Source: Streptomyces sp. Tue 6430
Lineage (GTDB): Bacteria; Actinomycetota; Actinomycetes; Streptomycetales; Streptomycetaceae
Assembly (NCBI GenBank): GCA_021568835.1
Contig: JAKGSH010000002.1
Span: 124,001 to 188,000, forward strand
Direction of reading: 5' to 3'
Length of the DNA stretch: 64,000 nucleotides
Shown: positions 9,542 through 18,413 of the stretch, one piece after another
How positions within the stretch are numbered: position 1 is the stretch's first letter
Layout of the letters: every line of letters starts with the position of its first letter
Translations under genes and position numbers: made by a program
The notes under the pieces: generated by a model
The model's database searches: none
Seen by the model: the letters and a program-made list of their open reading frames with translations, nothing else
What the model was told of the DNA's origin: nothing

Positions 9542-10574
9542 ACAGTCCGACGGAACGCGTCACCATCAAGGACGTCGCCGCCCGCGCCGGGGTCTCCAAG
9601 GGCGCGGTGTCGCTGGCGTTCAACCACAAACCCGGTGTCTCCGCCGCCACCCGCGAGCGGATCTTCGAGGCGGCCCGGGAGCTGGGCTGGGCCCCCAGCG
9701 CCACCGCCCGCAGCCTGTCCAACCGGCGGGTGGACGTCGTCGGGCTCGCGCTGTGCAGGCCCGCCCGGCTGCTCGGCCTCGAACCGTTCTACATGGAGTT
9801 CATCTCCGGCATCGAGAGCGTCCTGGCGGAGCGGTCGTGCTCGCTGCTGCTGCGGCTGGTGCGCGACCTCGACGAGGAGGTCGCCGTCCACAAGGCGTGG
9901 TGGGGCGGCCGGATGATCGCCGGGGCGATCCTGGTGGACCTCCGCGAGGACGACCCCCGGCTGCCCGCCCTCGAGGGGATCGGGCTGCCCGCCGTAGCCG
10001 TCGGCCACCCCTCCCTCACCGGTCCGTTCCCGGCGGTGTGGACCGACGACGCCTCCGCGGTCGGCGAGGCCGTCCGCTACCTGGCGGCGCTCGGCCACCG
10101 CCGGATCGCCCGCGTCGGCGGCCCGGCCGACCTCGGCCACAGCGCCATCCGCACGCGGGCGTTCGCGGCCACCATGCGCGAACTCGGGCTGGAGGAGGCC
10201 CGGCAGATCGCCACGGGCTTCGAGGAGAAGGAGGGCGCCCGCGCCACCCGCTCGCTGCTGCTCGCCGCCGACCGGCCCACCGCCATCGTCTACGACAACG
10301 ACATCATGGCGGTCGCGGGCGCGGGCGTCGCCGCCGAGATGGGCTTCACCGTCCCGACGACCTGTCGCTGGTCGCCTGGGACGACTCCCAGCTGTGCCGT
10401 ATCACCCACCCGACGCTGTCGGCGATGAGCCACGACGTGCACCATTTCGGAGCGGAGGTGGCGCGGGTCCTGTTCGACGTGATCAACGGGACCCGGACCG
10501 GTCCGCACCAGGCGCCGACGCCCACGCTGACCCCACGGGGCTCCACCGCCCGGGCGCCCGGGGCGGGCGGGTAG
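9538..10574 (+). CDS. LacI-family transcriptional regulator of the mannan locus, one frame break
   Basis: About 345 residues. The N-terminal LacI helix-turn-helix is VTIKDVAARAGVSKGAVSLA (residues 8-27) with the hinge helix ATARSLSNRRVDVVGLA. The effector domain follows with FYMEFISGIESVLAER, AVRYLAALGHRRIARVGG and AIVYDNDIMAVAG. The frame breaks near 10360-10366 (GTCCCGACGAC, one C short) and resumes with DDLSLVAWDDSQLCRITHP, typical of LacI C-terminal domains. It is coupled to the beta-mannosidase by a GTGA overlap. It likely represses the locus until a mannose oligomer binds; the A/T-flanked ACCGGT sites are candidate operators. Confidence 0.88.
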
Positions 10575-10586
10575 CCCGGCGAACGC

Positions 10587-10623
10587 GCGCAGGGCCGCTC
10601 CACCGCGGGACGCGACCCTGCGC
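10587..10623. terminator. Hairpin between convergent lacI and mannanase genes
   Basis: GCGCAGGG (10587-10594) pairs with CCCTGCGC (10616-10623), 13 bases after the regulator stop and 18 bases before the mannanase stop on the other strand. Probably ends both transcripts. Confidence 0.5.
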
Positions 10624-10640
10624 CTGCCGGCCTGAGGCCG

Positions 10641-11985
10641 TCAACTCGTGGTGCAGGTACTGCCGTTGAGAGCGAAGGACGCGGGAACGCCGTTGGTTCC
10701 CGCGATGGAGGAGCCGTTGAAGCCGAAGCTCACCGCGCCGCCGGCCGGGATCGTCTCCGTCCAGGACTCGTGGGTGGCCCGCACCTGGCGCCCCTGCTGG
10801 GTCGCCCGGGCGTTCCAGGCGTGGTCGAGCTTCTGCTCGCCGGGGAAGGCGAAGTCGAGCCGCCAGCCCTTGACGGCCGTGGTGCCGGTGTTGCGTACGG
10901 TCACGTCCGCGTTGAACGAGTTGCCCCAGTCGCTGAGCCGGTAGGCGACCGCACAGCTTCCCCGGTGGAACCGTCGTCCGGGACGGAACCGAAGACACCG
11001 GCCTCGCGCGCGGTCTGCCTGATGCCGTCGGAGCCGTCGAAGACGCGGCGGCCCCAGCCGGTGAGCCGGGAGGCGTCGAAGCCGGTGGCCATGTCGAGGT
11101 ACTCGACGCCGCCGCCGTTGCCGCTCCAGGACCAGCCCAGGTAGCCGACGCCGAGCCGCTGGGCGGCGGCCATGACGGCGTCCTCGTCCGGGTTGCCGTC
11201 CGAGTGGTCGTTGCCGAATTCGCCCACCACGACAGGCAGCTTCTGCGAAGTGAACCGGTTCAGGTAGTCGTTCACCTCGGCGGCGGTGTCGAAGACTCCG
11301 TACATGTGGATCGAGAAGACGGTGTTGCGTTCGGGGTCGGCCGCGAAGACCTTTCCGGCGTTGTCCCGCATGGTGAAGGACCAGTCCTGGCCCCAGTTGG
11401 GCGCGTCGACCATGAGGGTGTGGCCGAAACCGGCGGCACGCATGCGCGCGATCGCGTTCTGCGTGTCCGAGGTCCACGCCCCGTAGCCGGAATTGCCGTA
11501 CGGCTCGTTCCCGAGGTTCAGGACGACGTACTTCTCCTGCCCCGCAGCACGTCCTGGATGCCGATCCAGTAGTCCACGGCGCGGGCGAGGGACGCCGCCC
11601 CGGCCTGCTCGCCGTAGCCGGTGGTGTCGTGCGCCTCCAGGACGCAGATCAGACGGTCCCGCTTGCACTCGGTGATGATCGCGGCCACCTCGGCGGCGGT
11701 GGTCCTGGTCCAGCGGTCCCCCGTGGCGAGGACCACGCGCACCGAGTTGGCGCCCAGCGCCTTGATGTCCTTCAGCGCCTGGGGTGTCCGGGTGGGGTGC
11801 CAGGCGTGCGCGTGGTTCACGCCGCGCAGGACGAAGTCGTCGCCGTTCGCGTCCAGCAGGCGGCCGTCGCCGACGTGGAACCCCGATGCCGCCCGCGGCT
11901 CCGCCTGTGCCGGGGGCGGGGCGGTCAGTAGCGAGGCCGCGACGGCCAGCAGCGCTCCCGCCGCGGTGGCCAGTCCTCTTCTCAT
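10641..11985 (-). CDS. manA: Secreted GH5 beta-mannanase with C-terminal CBM2, two frame breaks
   Basis: About 448 residues. A signal peptide (MRRGLATAAGALLAVAASLL, cleavage near AQA-EPRA) precedes a GH5 domain that resembles Streptomyces lividans ManA: GFHVGDGRLLDANGDDFVLR, VNHAHAWHP, CVLEAHDTTGYGE, acid/base Glu in LGNEPYG, VDAPNWGQDWS, nucleophile Glu in VVGEFGND, and WSWSGNGGGVEYLDM. After a short linker comes a cellulose-binding CBM2 (CAVAYRLSDWGNSFNADVTV to NGSTCTTS, with paired Cys). Breaks near 11540 and 10965 each fit a missing G. It cleaves mannan backbone outside the cell (EC 3.2.1.78), feeding the importer and GH2 enzyme. SD GGGAGAAGCA precedes the ATG. Confidence 0.9.
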
Positions 11986-12363
11986 TGCTTCTCCCGAAGT
12001 TGTCACGGGCGCGGACACGCGTGCTCGCCGAGCCCGGGTGTGCTCCGGTCCGGAAAGGGGTGCCGCGTGCCTGCCGGAAATTCCGCCACCCGGAACCGGT
12101 GTGCGACTCGCACCGGGCGGCGGGACGTCGGACGACCGCCGCGGACCACTACCCGTTTCCCGTGGTCGAGGCAGAAAAGGGTGGCGGGGACAATCTTTCG
12201 TTCGGCGGTCGTGAGAGAGGCTAGAAGGAGACTCGACGCACGACAACCATTCGAGCGAAACCGGTTAAGTTTAGTCGCGGTTAAGTGGATGCGGTCACTC
12301 GGTCCGCGCCGCACCCGTGGGGAGGCGTCGACCGGGCCGGGGCGCCGGTGCCGGAGTGGCGGC
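11986..12363. other. Non-coding region between mannanase and arsR genes
   Basis: No gene is supported here. The region holds the long upstream leader of the mannanase gene and one LacI-type candidate operator (12258-12268). A local drop in GC content around 12230-12290 suggests the mannanase promoter is there. Confidence 0.5.
12258..12268. promoter_or_regulatory. Candidate LacI-family operator upstream of the mannanase
   Basis: AAACCGGTTAA contains the palindrome AACCGGTT; its reverse complement TTAACCGGT is identical to nine bases at 6858-6866 in front of the sugar-importer operon. It sits in an A/T-rich patch about 270 bases upstream of the mannanase ATG. Confidence 0.5.
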
Positions 12364-12399
12364 TTGATAGGCAAGTGGTTGCTTGCCTATGCTGAAGGT
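12364..12399 (+). promoter_or_regulatory. Promoter with embedded ArsR-type operator
   Basis: TTGATA (12364-12369) and TATGCT (12388-12393) are 18 bases apart, a good sigma-70-type promoter. Between and over them is a perfect 9-bp inverted repeat, ATAGGCAAG (12367-12375) and CTTGCCTAT (12382-12390). Start of transcription would fall at or next to the GTG at 12400, so the message is probably leaderless. The repeat fits an ArsR/SmtB operator and implies autorepression. Confidence 0.65.
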
Positions 12400-12702
12400 G
12401 TGGCCGATGACGTTTTCAAAGCTCTGGCCGACCCCACCCGACGCGCCATCCTCGACGAGCTCACGGAGAAGTCCGGGCAGACCCTGTTCGAGATCTGCTC
12501 GCGACTGACCATGAAGCACCGACTGGGCATCTCACGCCAGGGCGTGTCCCAGCACCTCGCCGTGCTGGAGGCCGCCGGGCTCGTCGAGACCAGGCGGGAG
12601 GGCCGCTACAAGTTCCACGACCTGAACACGACGCCGCTGCGGCAGATCGCCGAGCGCTGGCTCGTGCCCGACCCCTCCGGACCGCAGGAGAGCACCCCAT
12701 GA
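12400..12702 (+). CDS. ArsR-family winged-helix repressor
   Basis: A 100-residue regulator: VADDVFKALADPTRRAILDE at the N terminus, recognition helix region in ISRQGVSQHLAVLEAAGLVE, and wing VETRREGRYKFHDLN. It lacks the Cys pairs of metal-sensing ArsR proteins, so it is of the non-metal (SdpR-like) type. GTG 12400 is chosen because the promoter places the transcript start there and no proper ribosome-binding site exists. It overlaps the VOC gene by four bases (ATGA), and the two form one operon controlled by the palindrome at 12367-12390. Confidence 0.88.
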   Translation: MADDVFKALADPTRRAILDELTEKSGQTLFEICSRLTMKHRLGISRQGVSQHLAVLEAAGLVETRREGRYKFHDLNTTPLRQIAERWLVPDPSGPQESTP

Positions 12703-13091
12703 AGATCCACCTCACCAGCGTCTTCGTCGACGACCAGGCCAAGGCCGAGCGCTTCTACACCGAGGTCCTCGGCTTCGTGAAGAAGTACGACGTCCCGCTG
12801 GGCGGGAACGCCCGCTGGCTGACCGTCGTCTCGCCCGACGAGCAGGACGGCACCGAGCTGCTCCTGGAGCCCGCCGGTCATCCGGCCGTCAAGCCCTACC
12901 GCGACGCGCTCGTCGGTGACGGCATCCCGCTCGCCCAGTTCGCCGTCGACGACGTGACGGCGGAGTACGAGCGCCTGCGCGACCTCGGAGTCCTCTTCAC
13001 CCAGGAGCCCCTGGAGATGGGCCCCGTCACCACCGCCGTGTTCGACGACACCTGCGGGAACCTGATCCAGATCGCGACCAGGCCGCAGTAG
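12699..13091 (+). CDS. VOC-family protein (glyoxalase/bleomycin-resistance fold)
   Basis: A 130-residue protein with the paired beta-alpha-beta-beta-beta modules of the vicinal-oxygen-chelate fold: TSVFVDDQAKAERFYTEVLG at the N terminus and AQFAVDDVTAEYERLRDLGV then DTCGNLIQIATRPQ in the second half. ArsR-VOC pairs of this kind are common in actinomycetes, and the VOC partner is often annotated as a dioxygenase or resistance protein without a proven substrate. Translation is coupled to the ArsR gene. Substrate unknown. Confidence 0.85.
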   Translation: MKIHLTSVFVDDQAKAERFYTEVLGFVKKYDVPLGGNARWLTVVSPDEQDGTELLLEPAGHPAVKPYRDALVGDGIPLAQFAVDDVTAEYERLRDLGVLFTQEPLEMGPVTTAVFDDTCGNLIQIATRPQ

Positions 13092-13303
13092 TCGGCCGTT
13101 CCCCGGGCCGGACGGGGGGCGGCCCGGTCGATCCGGCTGCCGCACCACGACAGGTGGGGATGAGCCGACGCGCCGGTCCTGCCGGCTCGGGCGAGGCCGT
13201 CCGCCGTTCCCGCGCCTCGCCGCGGCGCCGGGAACACTGAAGTCGTCGGGCGGGGGTAGTCGGTTCCGGCAAGGTTCCCTCGCACGAAAGAGAAGCCTGT
13301 TCC

Positions 13304-13794
13304 ATGGCCGAGACACGAGACGTCGTCGAACTCATCCTCCGGGACCACCGCCGGATGGAGGACCTCTTCCGCCTGATGCGCAGCGTCGAAGCCGACCGGG
13401 CCGCCGCCCTGGGCGAGTTCGCCGATCTGCTGATCGCGCACGCGCTGGCCGAGGAGGCGAAGGTGTATCCCGCCCTCAAGCGCTACAACAAGATCGACGA
13501 CGACGAGGTCGAGCACGGCGAGGAGGAGCACGAGGAGGGCAACAAGGCGCTCCTCGAACTCCTGGAGGTCGAGCAGGTCGGCTCCGAGGAGTGGGACGAG
13601 AAGCTGGAAGCGCTGGTGGAGGCGGTCACCCACCACGCCGACGAGGAAGAGCGGACGATCCTCAACGGCGCACGCGAGAACGTCGCCATGGAGCGTCGGG
13701 AGGAGCTGGGGAGGCCTTCCTGGCGGAGCGGGAGCGTCAGCTGAAGGCGGGCTGCGGCATGCTGGACAACGTCCGCAGCGTCGTCGGCTCCTGA
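13304..13794 (+). CDS. Hemerythrin-domain protein, one frame break
   Basis: About 163 residues of the HHE hemerythrin family. Iron-ligand candidates are His in LRDHRRMEDLF, His/Glu in LIAHALAEEAKVYPAL, His in EVEHGEEEHEE and His-His-Glu in VTHHADEEERTIL, the usual spacing for a di-iron four-helix bundle. After REELG the frame shifts near 13705 and ends EAFLAERERQLKAGCGM plus a short tail. Members sense or buffer oxygen, NO or iron. Start ATG 13304 follows AAAGAGAAG. Confidence 0.85.
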
Positions 13795-13939
13795 CCGTCC
13801 CCCGTCGGTGCCCTCGGGTCGGGACAGGGGAGCCTGACCCGACCCGAGGAGGAGTACGAAGTCGGTGGCCGGGGGCGTCGAGCCGCACGGCCGGGGACAG
13901 CCTTGAGTCTCCAGTGACGGGAGACAGCAGAGTGGGGAC

Positions 13940-14904
13940 ATGGACGTCACGACCCTCTACTCGATCGGGGAGCTCTCCCGGCGAACCGGCCTGTCCGTGA
14001 AAACCATCCGGTTCTACTCCGACTCGGGGTTGGTGGCGCCCACCACCCGAAGTCCCGCCGGCTACCGGCTCTACGACCTCGACGCACTGCTTCGTCTGGA
14101 ATTCCTGCGCACACTGCGGGAGCTGGGCGTGGACCTGGCCACGATCCGACGGGTCCTGGACCGCGAGCTGTCGGTGGCGGAAGTCGCCGCGGCGCAGGCC
14201 GACGCCATGGACGTCCAGATCCGGGTGCTGCAACTGCGGCGGAGCGTTCTGCGCGTCGTGGCCGGACGCGGGTCCGATCCCGAGGAGACCAAGCTCATGC
14301 ACAGGCTCACGCGACTGTCCGGCGAGGAACGCCGGCGTCTGATCGACGATTTCGTCCTCGGCACCTTCGGCGCGGTGGATGCCGACCCGGCCGCGGCGGC
14401 CATGGTCCGCGCCGCCACTCCCGACCTCCCGATGATCCGTCTGACGAGCAGGTCGCCGCGTGGGTGGAGTTGGTCGAGCTGGTCGGCGACGAGGGATTCC
14501 GGACCCGGATGCGCCGGACGGCCATGATGCAGGCGGCAGGGCACACGCCCGGCATCGAGAGCGAGGCCGGCGAGGAACTGATGGGCCTCACCCGCCGCAA
14601 GGTGGCCGAGGCCGTGGACTCGGGCATCGACCCGCTCGGCGACAGGGCCGCCCCGCTCGTCGACGACCTCGTGCACCGCTTCGCCGAGGTGTTCGCGCGC
14701 ACCCCCGACACGGAGTTCCGGGAGTGGATGGCCCGGCGGTTCGAAGAGGCGCACGACCCCGAGGTGGACCGGTACTGGCGGCTGGTGTGGATCGTCAACG
14801 GCTGGCAGGTGCTACCGCACCTGATCCCGCCGCACCCCTGGCTCGTCCGGGCCCTGCGAAACGACCGCGCCGCATGGTCGACGACCGCGCCGCGCGGTCA
14901 CTGA
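13940..14904 (+). CDS. MerR-family regulator with long effector domain, one frame break
   Basis: About 321 residues. The N-terminal MerR DNA-binding domain reads YSIGELSRRTGLSVKTIRFY and SPAGYRLYDLDALLRLEFLR (residues 7-60), followed by a coiled-coil dimerisation helix. The frame breaks near 14430-14440 and continues as a roughly 155-residue helical domain (AAWVELVELVGDEGFRTRM through VNGWQVLPHLIPPHPWLVRA). The C-terminal domain is much longer than in metal-sensing MerR proteins, suggesting a small-molecule ligand. No adjacent target gene is obvious. Confidence 0.85.
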
Positions 14905-15046
14905 CGACGACATCGTCCGAACAGCGCGACCTGCGGTCACCCCATGCCGGCCGGCCGGTCGGGATCGAGTGGGTGGCCGGCACCGGCCTCGGTCGGGCTG
15001 TTCGGTTCCGCCGCGGGTACCGGCCCGCGGGCTCTACGGTGCACCG

Positions 15047-15464
15047 GTGAGCAACGAGATGCCGCCGGCCGACGGGGGCGAACTGCCCGGGGGCGACGAG
15101 GTTTTGGCTGCGGCCCCGACCGCGCAGGGCCAGCCGGGTGTGCGGGCGCCGGTCCTGCTGGGGGACGCGCGCCGGATTTTGGCCGGCACCCGGGCTGGAG
15201 CGGCCGGCGGAGGTTGCGGAGTCGTGCCTGCGGGGCGCCGCGGATGCCTTGTTGAGCCTGCCCGGCGCCCCCGGCCGTGCCGGTGGCCTGAAGTCCGCGA
15301 CCGCCGACCTGCTGGACGCGGTCGATGCCCTGCCCGGCCAAGGCGGACCGCGGGCGAACTCGCGGTGGGCCGGGCCGCGCTTCGACGGCCGGTCGAGTTC
15401 GGCCGCGAAGAAAGCCGAGGTTGCCTCGAGCCGCCTGCAGCGGTCACATCACCGCTTGACCTGA
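15047..15464 (+). CDS. Unidentified short protein, broken or degenerate
   Basis: Starting from GTG 15047 the frame reads SNEMPPADGGELPGG and DARRILAGT, then a shift near 15195 (equivalent to two missing bases) gives GLERPAEVAESCLRGAADAL, DLLDAVDALPG and a lysine-containing C terminus. About 139 residues if joined. The helical, Ala/Leu-rich middle part looks like real protein, but I do not recognise the family and the shift differs from the usual single-base break, so this may be a remnant. No ribosome-binding site is obvious. Confidence 0.35.
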
Positions 15465-15494
15465 ACCGAACCTGAGCTTCTAGGTTCGGTTCAG
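15456..15494 (+). promoter_or_regulatory. Promoter with 13-bp perfect inverted repeat
   Basis: CTGAACCGAACCT (15461-15473) and AGGTTCGGTTCAG (15482-15494) are exact reverse complements around an eight-base centre. A TTGACC (15456-15461) and TAGGTT (15481-15486) could be -35 and -10 boxes. With the VOC gene 43 bases downstream this is a likely operator; a terminator role for the preceding frame, whose stop lies in the left arm, is the alternative. Confidence 0.5.
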
Positions 15495-15536
15495 AGCCGC
15501 AGGAATTGACCGCGGCGCCTTTCAAGGAGGTTCCAC

Positions 15537-16022
15537 ATGGCAGAGCGCACGGCCCGCATCGAGATCCCCGACCGTTACCGCTATGCCGTGATCCCGCACA
15601 TCATGGTCGACGACGCCGCCGCAGCGATCGATTTCTACCAGCGGGCTTTCGGCGCCCGTGAGGACTTCAGGATCGATGCTCCTGGCGGCGGGATCCTGCA
15701 CGCCGAGATCACCATCGGACGGTCGGCGCTGATGCTGGGCGACGCCAGTGTGGACGAGGCCGAGGCCGGTTCCTTCGCCGCGCCGACCTCACTCGGCGGA
15801 GGCACGTCCGTCACGCTGCACGTTTTCGTGCCGGACGTCGACAGCCTGGCGGAGCGCGCGGAGGCTGCCGGCGCAGAGATCCTCCAGCCGCCGAAAAACA
15901 TGTTTCACGGTGACCGCACCGTCATCCTCAAGGACCCTTCGGGCCACATGTGGGTATTTCTGACCCACGTGGAAGACGTCTCGGAAGAGGAGCTTCGGCG
16001 CCGCCTGGCCGCTGCCGGGTGA
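15537..16022 (+). CDS. VOC-family protein (PhnB/glyoxalase-like)
   Basis: A 161-residue protein with an ideal AAGGAGG ribosome-binding site. It reads YAVIPHIMVDDAAAAIDFYQ, RAFGARE, HAEITIGRSALMLGD in the first half and VTLHVFVPDVDSLAERAEAA, DRTVILKDPSGHMWVFLTH in the second, the pattern of PhnB-like VOC proteins. The C-terminal helix (VSEEELRRRLAAAG) is typical for the group. The substrate is not predictable. It stands alone downstream of a strong inverted repeat that may be its operator. Confidence 0.88.
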   Translation: MAERTARIEIPDRYRYAVIPHIMVDDAAAAIDFYQRAFGAREDFRIDAPGGGILHAEITIGRSALMLGDASVDEAEAGSFAAPTSLGGGTSVTLHVFVPDVDSLAERAEAAGAEILQPPKNMFHGDRTVILKDPSGHMWVFLTHVEDVSEEELRRRLAAAG

Positions 16023-16167
16023 CCGGGCGCGGTTCTTCGCTCCGGTTCCGCCTCGCCGCGCTGTGGTGATCCGACTGGTGTCCGGGGCTGTTCCGGCATG
16101 CCGCGCGCACGGCCCGGCACCCCGACCTCTCGCAGGCGACGGTACCCGCGAGGACCCTCGCCAAGCG

Positions 16168-16216
16168 ATTACTTGGCTAGCCACCTAATCGGTGTTACTT
16201 TTATGTGGCTGGCCAC
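16168..16216. promoter_or_regulatory. Two MarR-type operator candidates
   Basis: ATTACTTGGCT (16168-16178) and AGCCACCTAAT (16179-16189) form an 11-bp-arm dyad with two mismatches around the perfect core TGGCTAGCCA. A related core GTGGC-TG-GCCAC follows at 16205-16216. Both lie just upstream of the oxidoreductase-MarR operon, so autoregulation by the MarR protein is likely. Confidence 0.5.
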
Positions 16217-16260
16217 GGAAATGGGTGGCGCAACGAACCCCACTTGAGGAGACCCCCGTC

Positions 16261-17175
16261 ATGAAGGCCATCGTTTTCGACGTGTTCGGCGGTACCGAGG
16301 TCCTGCACGAGGCGGAGATCGACATTCCTCGGCCCGGCCCCGGCCAGGTCCGGGTGCGGGTACGGGCCGTCGGCGTCAACCCGGTGGACGGCAAGATCCG
16401 CTCCGGTGTCATGGAGGCGATCTTCCCCACCACGCTGCCCGCCGTGCCCGGCGGGGAGATCGCCGGCGTGGTCGACGCCGTCGGCGAGGACGTCGACCAC
16501 CTGAAGGCGGGGGACGAGGTGCTGGGCTGGTCCGACACCGGCTCCTACGCCCAGTACGCCCTGGCGTCCGCGGCCGTCCTCGCGCCCAAGCCGGCCGGCC
16601 TGGACTGGACGCACGCCGCCGCCCTGCCCGTGGCGAGCGACGGTGCCGAACGCGTGCTGGACCTGCTCGGCGTCGCCCCGGGGGAGACGCTGCTGATCCA
16701 CGGAGCGTCCGGCGCGCTCGGCACCATCGCCGTCCAGCTCGCCGTCGCCCGCGGCGCCCGCGTCATCGGCACCGCCGGACCGGCCAACCAGGAGTACGTC
16801 ACCTCGCTCGGCGCGACCGCGCTGGTCTACGGGGACAACCTGGTCCAGCGGGTCCGCGAGCTCGCCCCCGGCGGGGTGGACGCCGTCTTCGACGCCGCCG
16901 GCAAGGGCGCACTGGAGGACTCCATCACCCTGCGCGGAGGCACCGACCGGATCGTCACCACCGCCGACTTCCGCGCCCGCGAACTCGGCATCGTCTTCGC
17001 CGAGGGCCCGCAGCGCCGCTCCGCCGCGCGGCTGGCCGAGCTGGCCCGGCAGGCCGCCGACGGCACACTGGTGACCACGATCAGCGCCACCTACCCGCTG
17101 GCGGAGGCCGCCGAGGCGCAGCAGGCCAGCGACGCCGGCCACAACCGAGGCAAGATCGTCCTCACCGTCGACTGA
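16261..17175 (+). CDS. NADPH:quinone oxidoreductase-type MDR enzyme
   Basis: A 304-residue medium-chain reductase without the zinc-binding Cys of true alcohol dehydrogenases. Catalytic domain: MKAIVFDVFGG, GQVRVRVRAVGVNPVDGKIR, PGGEIAGVVDAVGEDV. Nucleotide-binding motif: LIHGASGALGTIAVQLA, followed by GARVIGTAG, where no acidic residue ends the second strand, favouring NADPH. C terminus HNRGKIVLTVD is typical. SD GAGGAGA precedes the ATG. It is the first gene of an operon with a MarR regulator 35 bases downstream, a common arrangement for quinone or electrophile defence. Confidence 0.9.
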   Translation: MKAIVFDVFGGTEVLHEAEIDIPRPGPGQVRVRVRAVGVNPVDGKIRSGVMEAIFPTTLPAVPGGEIAGVVDAVGEDVDHLKAGDEVLGWSDTGSYAQYALASAAVLAPKPAGLDWTHAAALPVASDGAERVLDLLGVAPGETLLIHGASGALGTIAVQLAVARGARVIGTAGPANQEYVTSLGATALVYGDNLVQRVRELAPGGVDAVFDAAGKGALEDSITLRGGTDRIVTTADFRARELGIVFAEGPQRRSAARLAELARQAADGTLVTTISATYPLAEAAEAQQASDAGHNRGKIVLTVD

Positions 17176-17210
17176 CCGATCACTTCCACTCTTGTCACCA
17201 GGGAGCAGCA

Positions 17211-17690
17211 ATGCCGGACACCACCTCACCGGAGCCACCGGACGCCGCGCGCGACGGGCGATTGAGCTACGCCGTTTTCCAGCTCGCCCGCACCCACCGC
17301 GGCCACGCCGCCGCCATGCTGCGCGCCCTGAACCTGCACCCGGGACAGGAACTGCTGCTGATGCAGCTCTTCGACCACGACGGCCAGACACAGACAGAAC
17401 TGCTGGAGCGGGTCGGCCTCGACCACTCCACCGTCTCCAAGTCGCTGCGCCGCATGCAGGAGGCCGGACTGCTCACCCGGGAGCCCGCTGCCCACGACCG
17501 GCGGGTCATGGTGGTCCACCTCACCGACGCCGGCCGCGCCCTGCGGGAGCCCATCGCCGACATGTGGCGCACCCTGGAGCAGATCTCCGTACGCGATCTG
17601 ACCCCTGAACAGGTCGAGACGTTCACCGCGTGGGCGCACACCATCGAGAAGTCGGTCAGGGACCACAGCCGACAGACACCCGCCGAGTAG
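17211..17690 (+). CDS. MarR-family transcriptional regulator
   Basis: A 159-residue winged-helix regulator: LSYAVFQLARTHRGHAAAML dimer helix, LNLHPGQELLLMQLFDHDGQ, recognition helix LDHSTVSKSLRRMQEAGLLT and the wing REPAAHDRRVMVVHLTDAGR. SD AGGGAG. Being downstream of the quinone oxidoreductase, with two dyads in the shared promoter, it most likely represses its own operon and is relieved by a phenolic or quinone ligand (inference from the family). Confidence 0.9.
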   Translation: MPDTTSPEPPDAARDGRLSYAVFQLARTHRGHAAAMLRALNLHPGQELLLMQLFDHDGQTQTELLERVGLDHSTVSKSLRRMQEAGLLTREPAAHDRRVMVVHLTDAGRALREPIADMWRTLEQISVRDLTPEQVETFTAWAHTIEKSVRDHSRQTPAE

Positions 17691-17743
17691 TCAGGCACGG
17701 CCGAGCGGCCCATTCACCAGGCAGACCGCTCCACCCCCGCGCA

Positions 17744-17775
17744 CGGCGAGGGCGCCCCGAGAGCGGCCCTCGCCG
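17744..17775 (+). terminator. Hairpin after the MarR gene
   Basis: CGGCGAGGGC (17744-17753) pairs perfectly with GCCCTCGCCG (17766-17775) around a 12-base loop, 54 bases after the MarR stop. Confidence 0.6.
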
Positions 17776-18413
17776 CCCCGGGGCGACAAGAACCCTCCGC
17801 GGACGCCTCGACGCCGCGTACGAGTGGCGCATCACCGCGGCGGTCGAGGAACGCACGGACACGCACGTCGGCGCACCGCAGGCCCGCCGGCGCCGCACGG
17901 GCGCAGACCCCTCCACCTTCTACGGCGGTGACCACCACGGCTACACCGACTACCCGTCCTTGCAGGGCACGTCCTGACCGCGTCGGCGCCTTGCGCCGCA
18001 ACGGTGCGACGCTCACCGCGAGCCAGGACACCGTCGACATCCACGCCGAGCTGTCACCGAAGAAGATGCCGCCTCCTTCACCCCCCACCACGGACCCGTG
18101 AGGTTTCGGCAGCGCCGCGCCCAGGGTTCACCAGAACATGTGCGCTCTGCCGAAGGACTCCTCCGAGGCGAGGGCGACACCGTTCTTCTCCTCGCGCTCG
18201 GTCAGCACCGGGAAGAGGAACTCAGCGCCGCGTCAGCCCGTCTTGGCCAGTTGCAGCGCGAAGTGCTCCACGCCGCCCACGGCGCCGTTGACGAGCACCG
18301 TGGTGTCGGCGTCGAGCGGCACCGGGCGATACAGCCGGGTTCGACAAGCACACGCGTCACTTCCGCCGTGAGGTGAAGGACACCGACGGCCGGCCCGTCG
18401 CTCGATCAGCTCC
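17776..18413. other. Gene-free stretch with decayed coding fragments
   Basis: No intact gene is supported. Both strands show short protein-like pieces in changing frames, for example a plus-strand frame ending DYPSLQGTS at about 17977 and a recognisable dehydrogenase scrap on the minus strand at 18233-18327. I read it as decayed DNA. Confidence 0.5.
18233..18327 (-). pseudogene. Fragment of an MDR (zinc-type) dehydrogenase
   Basis: The minus strand reads VPLDADTTVLVNGAVGGVEH then FALQLAKTG and a stop. This is the nucleotide-binding motif region of medium-chain dehydrogenases (compare VxVxGAxGGVGxFAxQLAK). The flanking domains are missing and a Glu replaces the third motif Gly, so this is a relic of about 30 codons. 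Confidence 0.55.
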
